Below are positions 1 to 8,138 of a DNA stretch of 64,000 nt, piece by piece; positions within the stretch are counted from its first letter, which is position 1; every line of letters starts with the position of its first letter. The translations under genes were made by a program, and so were the position numbers. The notes beneath the pieces were generated by a model. It saw only the letters and a list, made by a program, of their open reading frames with translations. It was not told the DNA's origin and ran no database searches. Source of the stretch: Niastella vici (GTDB taxonomy: Bacteria; Bacteroidota; Bacteroidia; Chitinophagales; Chitinophagaceae); contig NZ_LVYD01000058.1 of NCBI RefSeq assembly GCF_002077945.1, positions 1 through 64,000 on the forward strand. Direction: 5' to 3'.

Positions 1-203
1 TATCCCTGCGGAACCTGGTAAGGATTGTTTGCTTTTGGCAGAACAGGAGAACCGGCATCCCCGGCTTTAACCAGTTGCAATAACTGATGGGCCAGCCCCT
101 CAAAGTACCCGGCGGGCACTGTGTAAGGAACCTGGTGGCCGAGTTCAGCTACAACCGGGCTTATTTCCCTCAATTCATTCAATATGTTTTTCCTGTTTTC
201 CAT
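1..203 (-). CDS. Partial protein downstream of ECF sigma factor
   Basis: The reverse strand reads open from an ATG at 203 to the window edge, giving the first 67 residues. The N-terminus starts MENRKNILNELREISPVVAE and continues with a PYTVPAGYFEGL motif. It begins 34 bases after the stop of the sigma-factor gene on the same strand, so the two are probably co-transcribed. Short proteins with a VPxGYF motif are often found right after ECF sigma genes in Chitinophagaceae. An anti-sigma or sigma-linked role is inferred from position only; no catalytic motif or membrane segment is visible in the part present. Confidence 0.7.
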   Translation of the reverse strand, partial: MENRKNILNELREISPVVAELGHQVPYTVPAGYFEGLAHQLLQLVKAGDAGSPVLPKANNPYQVPQG

Positions 204-237
204 TGCACCAACTGAGACGTAATTTGTTAATTAAAGT

Positions 238-789
238 TTAATGATTCAGGATGTAATCCTCAATTTTTTTCACCGCATGGTGGTAAGAAGCTTTCAGGGC
301 CCCTTCAGAGGTTTCCAAAACCTGGCTCATTTGTTCATACGGCATTTCGTCATAATACCGCAGGGTAAATACAACGCGCTGTTTATCAGGTAATTGCTGA
401 ATAGCCAGTTGCAGTTTCCACTCCAGTTTATTAGGATCAAAATGTTTATCTGCTTTGATCTTGTTTTCCAGTCCACTTTCCACATCACTGAGCGATACCG
501 AACTTCTTTTTTTCTGTTGTTCCAGGTAGGTGAGGCATTCATTGGTGGCAATGCGGTACAACCACGTATAAAGCTGGGAATCTTCCCTGAAATTCTCCAG
601 TCCATTCCATACCCTTATAAAAACATTCTGTAATACATCGTTCGCATCCTCGTGTTCAACCACCATACGGCGAATATGCCAGTATAGTCTTTCCTGGTAT
701 TTTCGGATTAGAGCCGTATAGGCTTTTTCTTTAGTGGCCGGATCGCGGAATTGGATCAGCAATTCGCTGTCTTGCAAGGTCACCGACAT
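238..789 (-). CDS. RNA polymerase ECF-type sigma-70 factor
   Basis: This 183-residue protein has the two-domain layout of ECF sigma factors. Sigma-70 region 2 lies at about residues 22-90, with the EDANDVLQNVFIRVW stretch that binds core polymerase and the -10 element. Region 4 lies at about 130-180, with LPDKQRVVFTLRYYDEMPYE followed by a helix-turn-helix ending ALKASYHHAVKKIE. It would direct RNA polymerase to a dedicated promoter set. The ATG at 789 gives a full-length family member. The downstream gene (1-203) is the likely regulatory partner. The regulon cannot be told from the sequence. Confidence 0.93.
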   Translation of the reverse strand: MSVTLQDSELLIQFRDPATKEKAYTALIRKYQERLYWHIRRMVVEHEDANDVLQNVFIRVWNGLENFREDSQLYTWLYRIATNECLTYLEQQKKRSSVSLSDVESGLENKIKADKHFDPNKLEWKLQLAIQQLPDKQRVVFTLRYYDEMPYEQMSQVLETSEGALKASYHHAVKKIEDYILNH

Positions 790-862
790 AGGTTAGCTAG
801 TTTTCTGTAAAAATGTGATAAATATTGGAACCCGCACAAGGGGTTTAGTTTAAACGCCGGAA

Positions 863-870
863 CAAATATA
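863..870 (-). promoter_or_regulatory. -7 element for the ECF sigma gene
   Basis: On the reverse strand this reads TATATTTG, a perfect match to the Bacteroidota TAnnTTTG element, about 75 bases upstream of the sigma-factor ATG. No clear -33 TTTG is present at the usual distance. Confidence 0.5.
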
Positions 871-941
871 TTATGATAAGATAAAAACCAGGCTTTTAGA
901 TTTTGTATTAAAGATTTTATATATGGAATGGGCTTAAAAAA

Positions 942-974
942 CAATGGTGAACGATCATTGATCGTTCACCATTG
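942..974 (-). terminator. Intrinsic terminator after the transketolase subunit
   Basis: A perfect 16-bp inverted repeat (942-957 with 959-974) has a one-base centre, so the real loop will be a few bases larger. On the reverse strand it is followed by a T-rich run (936-941). It lies 26 bases past the stop of the reverse-strand transketolase gene, which fits termination of that gene. Confidence 0.8.
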
Positions 975-999
975 GCTATCGAATATCGACTATAAAGGA

Positions 1000-1959
1000 T
1001 TATCCTTTTCTTGCTATTACTTTATGTACTGCATCTACGACATTTGGTGTATCGAGACCGTATTTTTTCAGCAATTGGGTAGGTGTGCCGCTTTCACCAA
1101 ACGTATCATTGGTACCAATGTACTCAATAGGAATGGGGAAACTCTTTGCAGCAGTTTGTGCAATAGCATCGCCTAAACCGCCAATAATATTATGCTCTTC
1201 TACAGTAACCGCGCAACGGGTTTTGCGGATCGATTTCAGGATCGCCTCTGTATCGAGCGGTTTAATGGTGTGAATATTCACCACTTCAACGCTAATACCC
1301 TGCTCTTCCAGAATGCGACCGGCTTCAATGGCTTTCCATACCATGTGGCCGCAGGCAAAAATGGAAACATCTTTTCCTTCGCTGAAGAACTGGGCTTTAC
1401 CTATTTCGAATTTTTGATCGGCTGCTGTAAAAATAGGCCAGCTGGGGCGGCCAAAACGCAGGTATACAGGTCCAACATATTCAGCCACGGCTATGGTAGC
1501 GGCCTTGGTTTGGTTGTAATCGCAGGGAACGATCACCGTCATGCCAGGCAGCATTTTCATTAAACCAATATCTTCCAGGATCTGGTGTGTGGCGCCATCT
1601 TCGCCCAGGGTTAAACCGGCATGTGAAGCGCAGATCTTTACGTTCTTACCTGAATAGGCAATTGACTGGCGGATCTGGTCGTATACGCGACCGGTAGAGA
1701 AGTTGGCAAAGGTGGTAGTGAAAGGAATTTTTCCTCCAATCGTTAAGCCGGCTGCAATGCCCATCATATTGGCTTCAGCAATACCCACCTGAACATAGCG
1801 CTCAGGAAACTCTTTCATGAACTGATTGAGTTTCATTGAACCAGCCAGATCGGCTGTTAAGGCTACTACATTCGAATTTTTACGGGCTGCTTCCACAATA
1901 CCATCGCCAAAACCACTGCGGGTATCTTTTTGTCCGGTTACCTGTATTTCTTTGAGCAT
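1000..1959 (-). CDS. Transketolase, C-terminal (pyrimidine-binding plus C-terminal domain) subunit
   Basis: This 319-residue protein matches the C-terminal half of split transketolases: a pyrimidine-binding domain (about 10-175, with GIAEANMMGIAAGLTIGGK and SHAGLTLGEDGATHQ) and a C-terminal domain (about 195-310, with EEHNIIGGLGDA). With an N-terminal TPP-binding subunit it would transfer two-carbon ketol units in the non-oxidative pentose phosphate pathway. The ATG at 1959 is preferred over an in-frame TTG at 1980, because the TTG overlaps a TTACTTTG promoter-like element (1978-1985). The N-terminal subunit is not next to it here, although split subunits are normally adjacent. Confidence 0.9.
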   Translation of the reverse strand: MLKEIQVTGQKDTRSGFGDGIVEAARKNSNVVALTADLAGSMKLNQFMKEFPERYVQVGIAEANMMGIAAGLTIGGKIPFTTTFANFSTGRVYDQIRQSIAYSGKNVKICASHAGLTLGEDGATHQILEDIGLMKMLPGMTVIVPCDYNQTKAATIAVAEYVGPVYLRFGRPSWPIFTAADQKFEIGKAQFFSEGKDVSIFACGHMVWKAIEAGRILEEQGISVEVVNIHTIKPLDTEAILKSIRKTRCAVTVEEHNIIGGLGDAIAQTAAKSFPIPIEYIGTNDTFGESGTPTQLLKKYGLDTPNVVDAVHKVIARKG

Positions 1960-2105
1960 GTTTAAAATTTGGTGGTGCAAAGTAAGGTAAAAAAACGCAA
2001 ATGGCTCAATGGCTGAATGGTTTGATGGTGCTAAATGCTAATATTTAAAGCTTTTCAAAAAAATGGGCCATTTTTGATTTTCATCCATCAAACTATTAAA
2101 GCATA

Positions 2106-2144
2106 AAGCCCCGCCCCGAACAAAGTGTTGCCGGGGCGGGGCTT
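2106..2144 (-). terminator. GC-rich terminator after galE
   Basis: A 13-bp inverted repeat (AAGCCCCGCCCCG at 2106-2118 with its complement at 2132-2144) and a 13-base loop lie 25 bases beyond the galE stop on the reverse strand. The T-run is short (CTTTATG), so termination efficiency is uncertain. Confidence 0.6.
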
Positions 2145-2168
2145 GGGCCTGTATATTTTTTTAGGAAA

Positions 2169-3224
2169 TTAATTCAGGTCTGCCGGTCTGCTTTGGTAAA
2201 AGCTGGCATCGGCTTTCAGCCGCTGCTCCCATTTCCAGGCAGTGGTCATCATATCTTCCAGCGAATATTGCGTTTCCCAGCCCAGCGTATTACGGGCGTG
2301 GTCGTTATTGGCGTAAATGGCGATAACGTCGCCTGGCCTGCGCGGACCTATCACGTAATTGAGTTTTACATCGCTCACCTTTTCAAAGGCTTTAATGGCT
2401 TCCAGCACGGTTACGCCATTGCCGGTTCCCAGGTTAAACACTTCACAACGCTGGGTGCTTTTACCTGCCTGTAGATACTGTATAGAAAGCGTATGTGCGT
2501 GGGCAATATCGCTTACATGAATAAAATCGCGGATGCAGGAACCATCGCGGGTAGGGTAATCATCCCCATGAACCTGCATTAAAGGTAATTTACCAATGGC
2601 TGTTTGAGTTATTACCGGAACCAGGTTGGCAGGTTTGCCAATGGGCAACTCACCGATGAGAATGGAAGGATGAGCGCCTACGGGGTTAAAGTAACGTAAC
2701 AGAATGCATTTTGTAGAAGAGGCTTTTGAGAATTCATTAATGATCTGCTCGCCCATTTGTTTGGTATACCCATAAGGTGATTCGGCCGGTTTGGGTGGTG
2801 TAGCCTCCGTTACGGGTATTTTATCGGGATTGCCATATACTGTACAGGATGAGGAGAAAACAAAATGGGGTATATTGAATTCTGCCACACATTTCAGCAG
2901 GTTGATGAGCGAAAACATATTGTTTTCAAAATACATCAATGGCTGTTCTACCGATTCACCTACTGCTTTGTAGGCTGCAAAGTGAATAATACCGGTTATG
3001 TCGGTATTTTCCTGGAAAATGGCAAACGTATCATCAAAATCGCACAGATCAACTTTATAATTCTTGATCTTTTTGCCGGTAATTTTTTCAATACCTTCTA
3101 AAATACGGGGGGTTGACCGGGAATTGTCATCGACTGAAATTACTTCAAAGCCATTTTCTATAAGGTCAACTATAGTATGGGAACCGATGTAACCGCATCC
3201 GCCTGTAACCAGAATTTTGCTCAT
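2169..3224 (-). CDS. galE: UDP-glucose 4-epimerase
   Basis: This 351-residue protein is an extended short-chain dehydrogenase/reductase. It has the N-terminal NAD-binding motif GGCGYIG (G8, G11, G14), SSSCTVYG with the active-site Ser/Thr, and the catalytic YxxxK in SPYGYTK. RPGDVIAIYANNDHA is typical of GalE C-termini. It interconverts UDP-glucose and UDP-galactose in the cytoplasm, supplying sugar for the Leloir pathway and surface polysaccharides. Its neighbour rfbA on the same strand also makes an activated sugar, so a shared role in envelope glycan synthesis is likely. The ATG at 3224 gives the usual family length. Confidence 0.95.
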   Translation of the reverse strand: MSKILVTGGCGYIGSHTIVDLIENGFEVISVDDNSRSTPRILEGIEKITGKKIKNYKVDLCDFDDTFAIFQENTDITGIIHFAAYKAVGESVEQPLMYFENNMFSLINLLKCVAEFNIPHFVFSSSCTVYGNPDKIPVTEATPPKPAESPYGYTKQMGEQIINEFSKASSTKCILLRYFNPVGAHPSILIGELPIGKPANLVPVITQTAIGKLPLMQVHGDDYPTRDGSCIRDFIHVSDIAHAHTLSIQYLQAGKSTQRCEVFNLGTGNGVTVLEAIKAFEKVSDVKLNYVIGPRRPGDVIAIYANNDHARNTLGWETQYSLEDMMTTAWKWEQRLKADASFYQSRPADLN

Positions 3225-3406
3225 TGTATCGTTTTATTTTGAATCGTGAATGTTTAAGGTCAATGCCCGTGCCACCAGGGTCATGCGGGCGGGGTCAAAG
3301 GTGCAAAGTGAATTTTGTTTAATGCACACCCGACCTGTTCTCCAATTGCCAATTGTCCCTGGCGCGTGTTCGCGCACCGGCGCAAAGCCGAGGGATGGCC
3401 AATTGC

Positions 3407-4276
3407 TTATTGGTTTTCTTTCAACAGATTCATAAGATATTGTCCGTAACCGCTTTTCAGCAGGGGTTGGGCTACGGTGATCAACTGATCTTTTGTGATA
3501 AATCCTTTACGGTAAGCTATTTCTTCAATGCAGGCGATCTTTATGCCTTGCCGTTGTTCTATTACCTGTACAAATTGGGAAGCCTGCATCAGGGAATCGA
3601 AAGTGCCGGTATCTAACCAGGCGGTTCCTCTATCGAGAATAGAAACTTTCAATTTTCCCTTGCGAAGATATTCTTTATTTACGTCAGTGATCTCATATTC
3701 ACCGCGGGGGCTTGGTTTAAGATCACGGGCAATAGTTACTACTTCATTATCATAAAAATATAAACCAGGCACAGCATAACTGCTTTTTGGCTGAGCTGGT
3801 TTTTCTTCAATGGAAATGGCTTTATTGTCCTTGTCAAATTCCACAACGCCATACCGTTCGGGGTCGCTTACATGGTAAGCATAAACAATTCCGCCTTCGG
3901 GTTGGGTGTTTTTGGAGAGTTGTTCTCCCAACCCAACACCATAAAAAATATTATCACCCAATACGAGCGCTACATTATCATTTCCAATAAAATCGGCGCC
4001 TATTACAAAAGCCTGTGCCAGTCCGTTGGGAACAGCTTGTTCGGCATAAGAGAAATTGAGACCCAGCTGTGAGCCATCGTTCAATAATCTTTTAAACTGA
4101 GGAAGATCGTGTGGTGTTGATATGATAAGGATATCCCTGATACCTGCCAGCATTAAGGTCGACAATGGGTAATAGATCATTGGCTTATCATAAATGGGCA
4201 TTATCTGTTTGCTGATAGCGTAAGTTATTGGGTGCAACCGGGTACCAGAGCCTCCTGCTAAAATGATTCCTTTCAT
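3407..4276 (-). CDS. rfbA: Glucose-1-phosphate thymidylyltransferase
   Basis: This 289-residue protein has the nucleotidyltransferase signature [16 protein letters not shown] at residues 3-18, the conserved [15 protein letters not shown], and the RmlA features GDNIFYG and ITDVNKEYL. It makes dTDP-glucose from dTTP and glucose-1-phosphate, the first step toward dTDP-L-rhamnose. The rest of the rml pathway (rfbB, C, D) is not in the window. The gap to galE is 182 bases and holds a small GC hairpin (about 3359-3378) of unknown role. Length and start agree with the family. Confidence 0.95.
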   Translation of the reverse strand: MKGIILAGGSGTRLHPITYAISKQIMPIYDKPMIYYPLSTLMLAGIRDILIISTPHDLPQFKRLLNDGSQLGLNFSYAEQAVPNGLAQAFVIGADFIGNDNVALVLGDNIFYGVGLGEQLSKNTQPEGGIVYAYHVSDPERYGVVEFDKDNKAISIEEKPAQPKSSYAVPGLYFYDNEVVTIARDLKPSPRGEYEITDVNKEYLRKGKLKVSILDRGTAWLDTGTFDSLMQASQFVQVIEQRQGIKIACIEEIAYRKGFITKDQLITVAQPLLKSGYGQYLMNLLKENQ

Positions 4277-4318
4277 GTAAATTATTTATAAGGTCGTATT
4301 GTGCATAATAAATTATGC

Positions 4319-4348
4319 CAAAGTAATAATAAACGGTTGGAATACAAA
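4319..4348 (-). promoter_or_regulatory. Promoter for rfbA
   Basis: On the reverse strand TTTG (4348-4345) is followed after 18 bases by TTACTTTG (4326-4319). This differs from the Bacteroidota consensus (TTTG, 19-20 bp, TAnnTTTG) by one base and one or two bases of spacing. It lies 43 bases upstream of the rfbA ATG. Confidence 0.55.
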
Positions 4349-4435
4349 AAGGAAGTGACAAGAAAGCGAGTGGGAGCAGGGAGTGGTGGGCAGGTATAAC
4401 TGCTGTGTGGTAGTAGTGAGGAGTAAGCGGAAAAG

Positions 4436-4473
4436 GTAAGAAGTAAGAAAACAGGGTTCTTCTTACTTCTTAC
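4436..4473. repeat. Perfect 14-bp inverted repeat, GTAAGAAGTAAGAA type
   Basis: GTAAGAAGTAAGAA (4436-4449) is exactly complemented at 4460-4473 around a 10-base loop. There is no T-run, so it is not a typical terminator. Related TACTTCCTAC and CTTACTTCCTA strings occur in the gap at 45160-45200, which suggests an intergenic repeat family scattered in the genome. Confidence 0.6.
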
Positions 4474-4486
4474 TTCCTGCTTCGTA

Positions 4487-5557
4487 TTAGAATGCTGGAC
4501 TTATCAGCTTTATAATATAATAAACAAGGGCGGCGAATAAGCCACTCACCGGAATGGTGAGTATCCATGCCCATAACAGGTTAATGGAAATGCCCCAGCG
4601 AACTGCCGATAAACGTTTGGTCATACCCACACCCATAATTGAACCCGCAATCGTATGCGTTGTACTTACAGGTATGCCCAGGCCTTGTGAAACACCATAT
4701 AAGGTAATGGCGCCGGCAGTTTCTGCAGCCACCCCTTCAAGTGGCGTAACCTTGGTTATTTTGGTACCCATGGTTTTTACAATACGCCAGCCGCCCATCA
4801 TGGTACCGCAGGCAATACATATGTAGCAGGTAATGGGGATCCATTGCGGTACATGTCCATAAGTTGATTTACCGTGTGCATCAACAATTTCCTGTATATG
4901 CGCCCAGTCAGGTATAGGATGACCATGTTGTATGCACCAGGCGCCATACACCACCATTGCTGCGGTGATAATTCCAATTACTTTTTGCGAATCGCTTCCG
5001 CCATGGCCTAAGCTGAATGCTGCTGATGAAACCAACTGCAAACGCCTGAACCATTTATCGGCATGATAGGGGTTGGCCTTTCGGCATAGGTTTACAATGA
5101 GCACCGTTATAATGAATGCGATGAACATTCCGATAAACGGCGCCAGAACAATAAATTTAACGATATCGAAAATTACCTTCTGGTTGATAACGCTAAAACT
5201 ATGGGCATGCGCTACGGCGGCGCCTGCAAAGCCACCAATGAGGGTATGCGATGAGCTGGAAGGAATACCAAACCACCAGGTGAGCAGGTTCCACGCAATA
5301 GCTGCTATAAGCCCGGCGAAGATCACATATAAATTAATGGAATCGGCGTGAACGGTTTTGGCAACAAAATTGGCTACTTTCAGGTCGAAGATCCAGAAGG
5401 CGACAAAGTTGAACAATGCCGCCCAAACAACCGCCTGAAAGGGGGTTAATACCTTGGTAGAAACAACAGTAGCTATGGAGTTAGCAGAGTCGTGAAAGCC
5501 ATTAATCAAATCAAAAGTCAGTCCGAGTATGATAATGATAACTAATAATGTAAACAT
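4487..5557 (-). CDS. pit: PiT-family inorganic phosphate transporter
   Basis: This 356-residue multi-spanning membrane protein carries the two inverted PiT signatures: GFHDSANSIATVVSTK near residue 20 and GVSQGLGIPVSTTHTIAG near 300, plus GHGGSDSQKVIGII mid-protein. It imports (metal-)phosphate across the inner membrane using an ion gradient. It is co-directional with, and 36 bases downstream of, a DUF47 protein, the standard accessory partner of PiT permeases. The family-typical length supports the ATG at 5557. No 11-bp PHO-type repeat faces this operon, so expression may be housekeeping. Confidence 0.95.
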   Translation of the reverse strand: MFTLLVIIIILGLTFDLINGFHDSANSIATVVSTKVLTPFQAVVWAALFNFVAFWIFDLKVANFVAKTVHADSINLYVIFAGLIAAIAWNLLTWWFGIPSSSSHTLIGGFAGAAVAHAHSFSVINQKVIFDIVKFIVLAPFIGMFIAFIITVLIVNLCRKANPYHADKWFRRLQLVSSAAFSLGHGGSDSQKVIGIITAAMVVYGAWCIQHGHPIPDWAHIQEIVDAHGKSTYGHVPQWIPITCYICIACGTMMGGWRIVKTMGTKITKVTPLEGVAAETAGAITLYGVSQGLGIPVSTTHTIAGSIMGVGMTKRLSAVRWGISINLLWAWILTIPVSGLFAALVYYIIKLISPAF

Positions 5558-5593
5558 TGATGCAGCGGTTAGGTAAAAAACAGGTCCTGTCTG

Positions 5594-6241
5594 TTACGCG
5601 TATTTAATAATGATAGATTCAATAACATTACCGGCATCTTCACATTTATCGGTTACGATTTCCATTACCTGGTAAATTTCCCGCTTTTTGATCACCTCTT
5701 TGGCATCGGGTTCGGTTTCGAACAGGCGGTCGATGCTCATATCAAAGATATCATCGGCCTGGTTTTCGATACTGTTCACTTTTACCAAAGCATCGGTGAT
5801 CTGTCGCATATCGCGCATATCGCGCAGCTGCAGTACTGCATTTTTTATTTGCTCGCAACCCTGATCAATAAGATCGGCCATTTTCTGAATGCCCTGATCG
5901 TTGGGGTTTACTTTGTAGAAGTTGATTTTTTTGGCCGAAGCGAAGATATAGTCGGCAATATCATCGAGCGCGTTGGCGAGGTAGTGAATATCTTCACGGT
6001 CGAAGGGGGTAATAAAATTTCTGCCGAGTTCGGTAAAGATCTTATGAGTAAAGTCGTCATTAACATGCTCCAGGTCCTCAATTTGGGAAATTAAAGCAGC
6101 CCTTTTATCGAAGTCGGGTTCTGTAACAACTTCCTTCATCACCTTACCCATTTTAGCCACAGTGTGGGCAACCTGTTCAAATAAGGAATAGAATATCCTA
6201 TCCTTAGGCATGAAAATCTTCATTATAGAGTTTAAACCCAT
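5594..6241 (-). CDS. DUF47 (PhoU-like) accessory protein of the Pit transporter
   Basis: This 215-residue all-helical protein belongs to the DUF47/PhoU-related family, with the typical N-terminus PKDRIFYSLFEQVA and the ISQIEDLEHVNDDFTHKIF and FDREDIHYLANALDDI segments. The family binds metal clusters and is thought to gate or regulate PiT permeases. It is first in a two-gene operon with the phosphate transporter. ATG 6241 is used; a second ATG six codons downstream is also possible. The function is inferred from family and partner. Confidence 0.92.
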   Translation of the reverse strand: MGLNSIMKIFMPKDRIFYSLFEQVAHTVAKMGKVMKEVVTEPDFDKRAALISQIEDLEHVNDDFTHKIFTELGRNFITPFDREDIHYLANALDDIADYIFASAKKINFYKVNPNDQGIQKMADLIDQGCEQIKNAVLQLRDMRDMRQITDALVKVNSIENQADDIFDMSIDRLFETEPDAKEVIKKREIYQVMEIVTDKCEDAGNVIESIIIKYA

Positions 6242-6257
6242 TGAGAAAAATTTGTCG

Positions 6258-6289
6258 CAAAAATAGAATTAATACTATAGGATAAAAAA
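6258..6289 (-). promoter_or_regulatory. Promoter for the DUF47-pit operon
   Basis: On the reverse strand TATTTTTG (6265-6258) matches TAnnTTTG exactly. TTTT lies 20 bases upstream (6289-6286) in place of TTTG. The ATG is 16 bases downstream, giving a short leader. Confidence 0.55.
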
Positions 6290-6506
6290 AAGGGTGACCT
6301 GGTAATAATTACTTAACACAAAGATAATATTAGTGGCTGGTAGTTCGAGTATGAATTTAAGTGATTGATTATCAGTTGTTAATTAAGCTATTGATCTGTT
6401 ATTGACTATCAGCATAAGGCACAGGAGACCTTCTTTCCCATTATTTCTTAATAAAAATATTATACCAGATCAACTTCGTATGGAGTCGCAAGCCCTTAGA
6501 GCGGCC

Positions 6507-6550
6507 TTAATGAAAATTTAATCTTAAAATAATATTTGCTTAATATTGGG
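6507..6550 (+). promoter_or_regulatory. PHO-box-like 11-bp repeat array before the porin gene
   Basis: Four units start exactly 11 bases apart at 6507, 6518, 6529 and 6540: TTAATGAAAAT, TTAATCTTAAA, ATAATATTTGC and TTAATATTGGG. They share TTAAT rather than the TAAC of the better arrays, and the region is AT-rich. Two -7 registers are 15 bases from a unit start (TATTTGCT at 6533, TATTGGGC at 6544), so the exact promoter is ambiguous. The rest of the gap 6242-6569 holds three weaker forward-strand units (6302, 6313, 6324), with no -7 element at the expected place. Confidence 0.5.
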
Positions 6551-6569
6551 CCCCCAAAAAACTGCTATC

Positions 6570-7895
6570 ATGCGTTCTGTACGATCGTTGGTATTTTCTG
6601 TATTAAGCAAAGTCGTTATTGTGCTGTTTTTTCTGCAAATCACGGCTGCAGCCCAGGCCCAGTTCCTGAACGACATGATCGATACCACCACCAACATTGG
6701 CAAGGGTATCTTGCAATTATATAAGAAGTTCGACCGCATTTATTTCACCGGCTATATTCAACCCCAGTTCCAGGTTGCAGAGCGTAAAGGCATTCCAAGT
6801 TTTAGCGGCGGCGATTTTGGCACCCATGTAGATAATCGCTTTATGTTGCGGCGCGGCCGGTTGCGGCTTGATTATGCCCGTATGAATAGCAATAATGAGA
6901 TCTCCCTGTATTTCGTTTTTCAGTTCGATGGTACTGAAAAAGGGGTTTTCATCCGTGATTTCTGGGGGCGGGTATTTGAGAATAAATGGCAGGTTTTTTC
7001 TTTTACTGCCGGCTGGATGGCCCGCCCGTTTGGTTATGAGGTGAACCTGGGATCGGCCGATCGCGAGACGCCCGAACGGGGAAGAATGTCGCAAACATTA
7101 ATGAAAGTAGAACGAGACCTGGGTGCCATGGTGTCTTTTGAACCCCGCCGGCCCGATCATCCTTTACGGTATTTGAAAATTGATGCCGGTTTTTATAATG
7201 GCCAGGGTTTGAACGCTACGGCAGAATACGATTCGTACAAAGATTTTATTACCCGTGCTTCGTGGAAACCTTACCCGCTTACCAAAACGCTTTTTTTGTC
7301 GGGCGGACTTTCCTATTTCAATGGCGGGTTGTTCCAGAATACGAAATATACCTATGAAATAGCGAAGGATGCCAATGGAAAAACATTTGTGGTTGACTCA
7401 GCCGACGATAATTTTGGCCGCAAGGCCCCCCGTAAATATTATGGGGCCGATTTGCAGTTGAAGTGGAAACACTCCTATGGTGCAACCGAATTGCGTGCCG
7501 AATACTGGCGGGGGACGCAAACCGGTTCGGCCGGCACTACAGAAACGCCCGCCTCCTTATTGCAGGAACCATACTATGTACGCAAGTTTGACGGCGCTTT
7601 TATATACCTGTTACAAAATATTGTAAACAGCCAGCATCAACTGGGTATTAAATATGACTGGTACGACCCCAACACAGAAGTAAAAGGGGAGGAGATCGGC
7701 AAAGGCGGTAATAATATAAATGCCACTAATATAAAGTATACAACTCTTAGTGTGGGATATAATTATTATATCAATGAAAATGTACGGTTGATGTTATGGT
7801 ATGACTTTATAAAGAATGAAAAGACTTCCCTCACCGGTTATACCGGTGATCTAAAAGATAATGTATTTACTACCCGGTTACAGTTCAGATTCTAA
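6570..7895 (+). CDS. Phosphate-selective porin O/P-like outer-membrane channel
   Basis: This 441-residue protein has a signal peptide (about residues 1-30, hydrophobic core ending AAAQAQ) and a beta-barrel pattern like the OprO/OprP family: FTGYIQPQFQV, then RRGRLRLDY, FVFQFDG, RDFWGRVF and a terminal strand ending TRLQFRF. It would form a passive outer-membrane channel for anions such as phosphate. It diverges from pit-DUF47 and precedes the TonB receptor, consistent with phosphate uptake. The ATG at 6570 is chosen over an in-frame TTG at 6546, because only the ATG gives a compact signal peptide and the TTG overlaps the repeat array. Confidence 0.88.
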   Translation: MRSVRSLVFSVLSKVVIVLFFLQITAAAQAQFLNDMIDTTTNIGKGILQLYKKFDRIYFTGYIQPQFQVAERKGIPSFSGGDFGTHVDNRFMLRRGRLRLDYARMNSNNEISLYFVFQFDGTEKGVFIRDFWGRVFENKWQVFSFTAGWMARPFGYEVNLGSADRETPERGRMSQTLMKVERDLGAMVSFEPRRPDHPLRYLKIDAGFYNGQGLNATAEYDSYKDFITRASWKPYPLTKTLFLSGGLSYFNGGLFQNTKYTYEIAKDANGKTFVVDSADDNFGRKAPRKYYGADLQLKWKHSYGATELRAEYWRGTQTGSAGTTETPASLLQEPYYVRKFDGAFIYLLQNIVNSQHQLGIKYDWYDPNTEVKGEEIGKGGNNINATNIKYTTLSVGYNYYINENVRLMLWYDFIKNEKTSLTGYTGDLKDNVFTTRLQFRF

Positions 7896-7988
7896 CAGCC
7901 GGGTAACCAGGTAAATAACTGATAATTGCTATCATTATTGTGCCAATTTTTTCTGAAAGAGCTTGAGTTCCAGCGATTTAATATTCCG

Positions 7989-8032
7989 TTAATATTGCCG
8001 TAACGTTCTCATAGCGTTCTGGTAACATTTGG
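7989..8032 (+). promoter_or_regulatory. Distal PHO-box-like array before the TonB receptor
   Basis: Four units start exactly 11 bases apart at 7989, 8000, 8011 and 8022: TTAATATTGCC, GTAACGTTCTC, ATAGCGTTCTG and GTAACATTTGG. There is no -7 element 15 bases after the last unit, so this looks like an auxiliary upstream array to the proximal one at 8062. Confidence 0.7.
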
Positions 8033-8061
8033 CCTCTTAGGAGGGCCTTGACGGCGGTCAG

Positions 8062-8117
8062 TTAATAATTCCTTAACATAGGGGTAACATAGCGATAACA
8101 GCCCAGAGATACTTTTG
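8062..8117 (+). promoter_or_regulatory. Proximal PHO-box-like array and -7 element for the TonB receptor
   Basis: Units at 8062, 8073, 8084 and 8095 are TTAATAATTCC, TTAACATAGGG, GTAACATAGCG and ATAACAGCCCA, exactly 11 bases apart. The -7 element TACTTTTG starts at 8110, 15 bases after the last unit start. No TTTG occupies the -33 position, so the array seems to replace it, as in PhoB-activated promoters. Transcription should start near 8123, about 16 bases before the GTG start codon. Confidence 0.82.
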
Positions 8118-8138
8118 CGACAAATAAAACTGTTTTTC

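Noticed and set aside
6302-6334. Three further 11-bp units (GTAATAATTAC, TTAACACAAAG, ATAATATTAGT) between the DUF47 and porin genes.
   Set aside because: Spacing is right, but no -7 element lies 15 bases downstream and the region is AT-rich; kept only as a note.
8115-8117. TTG start for the first TonB receptor, and similar TTG starts at 1980, 16901, 37016 and 56193.
   Set aside because: Each overlaps a -7 promoter element, or is preceded by no leader, while a later ATG or GTG gives a correct signal peptide or family N-terminus.
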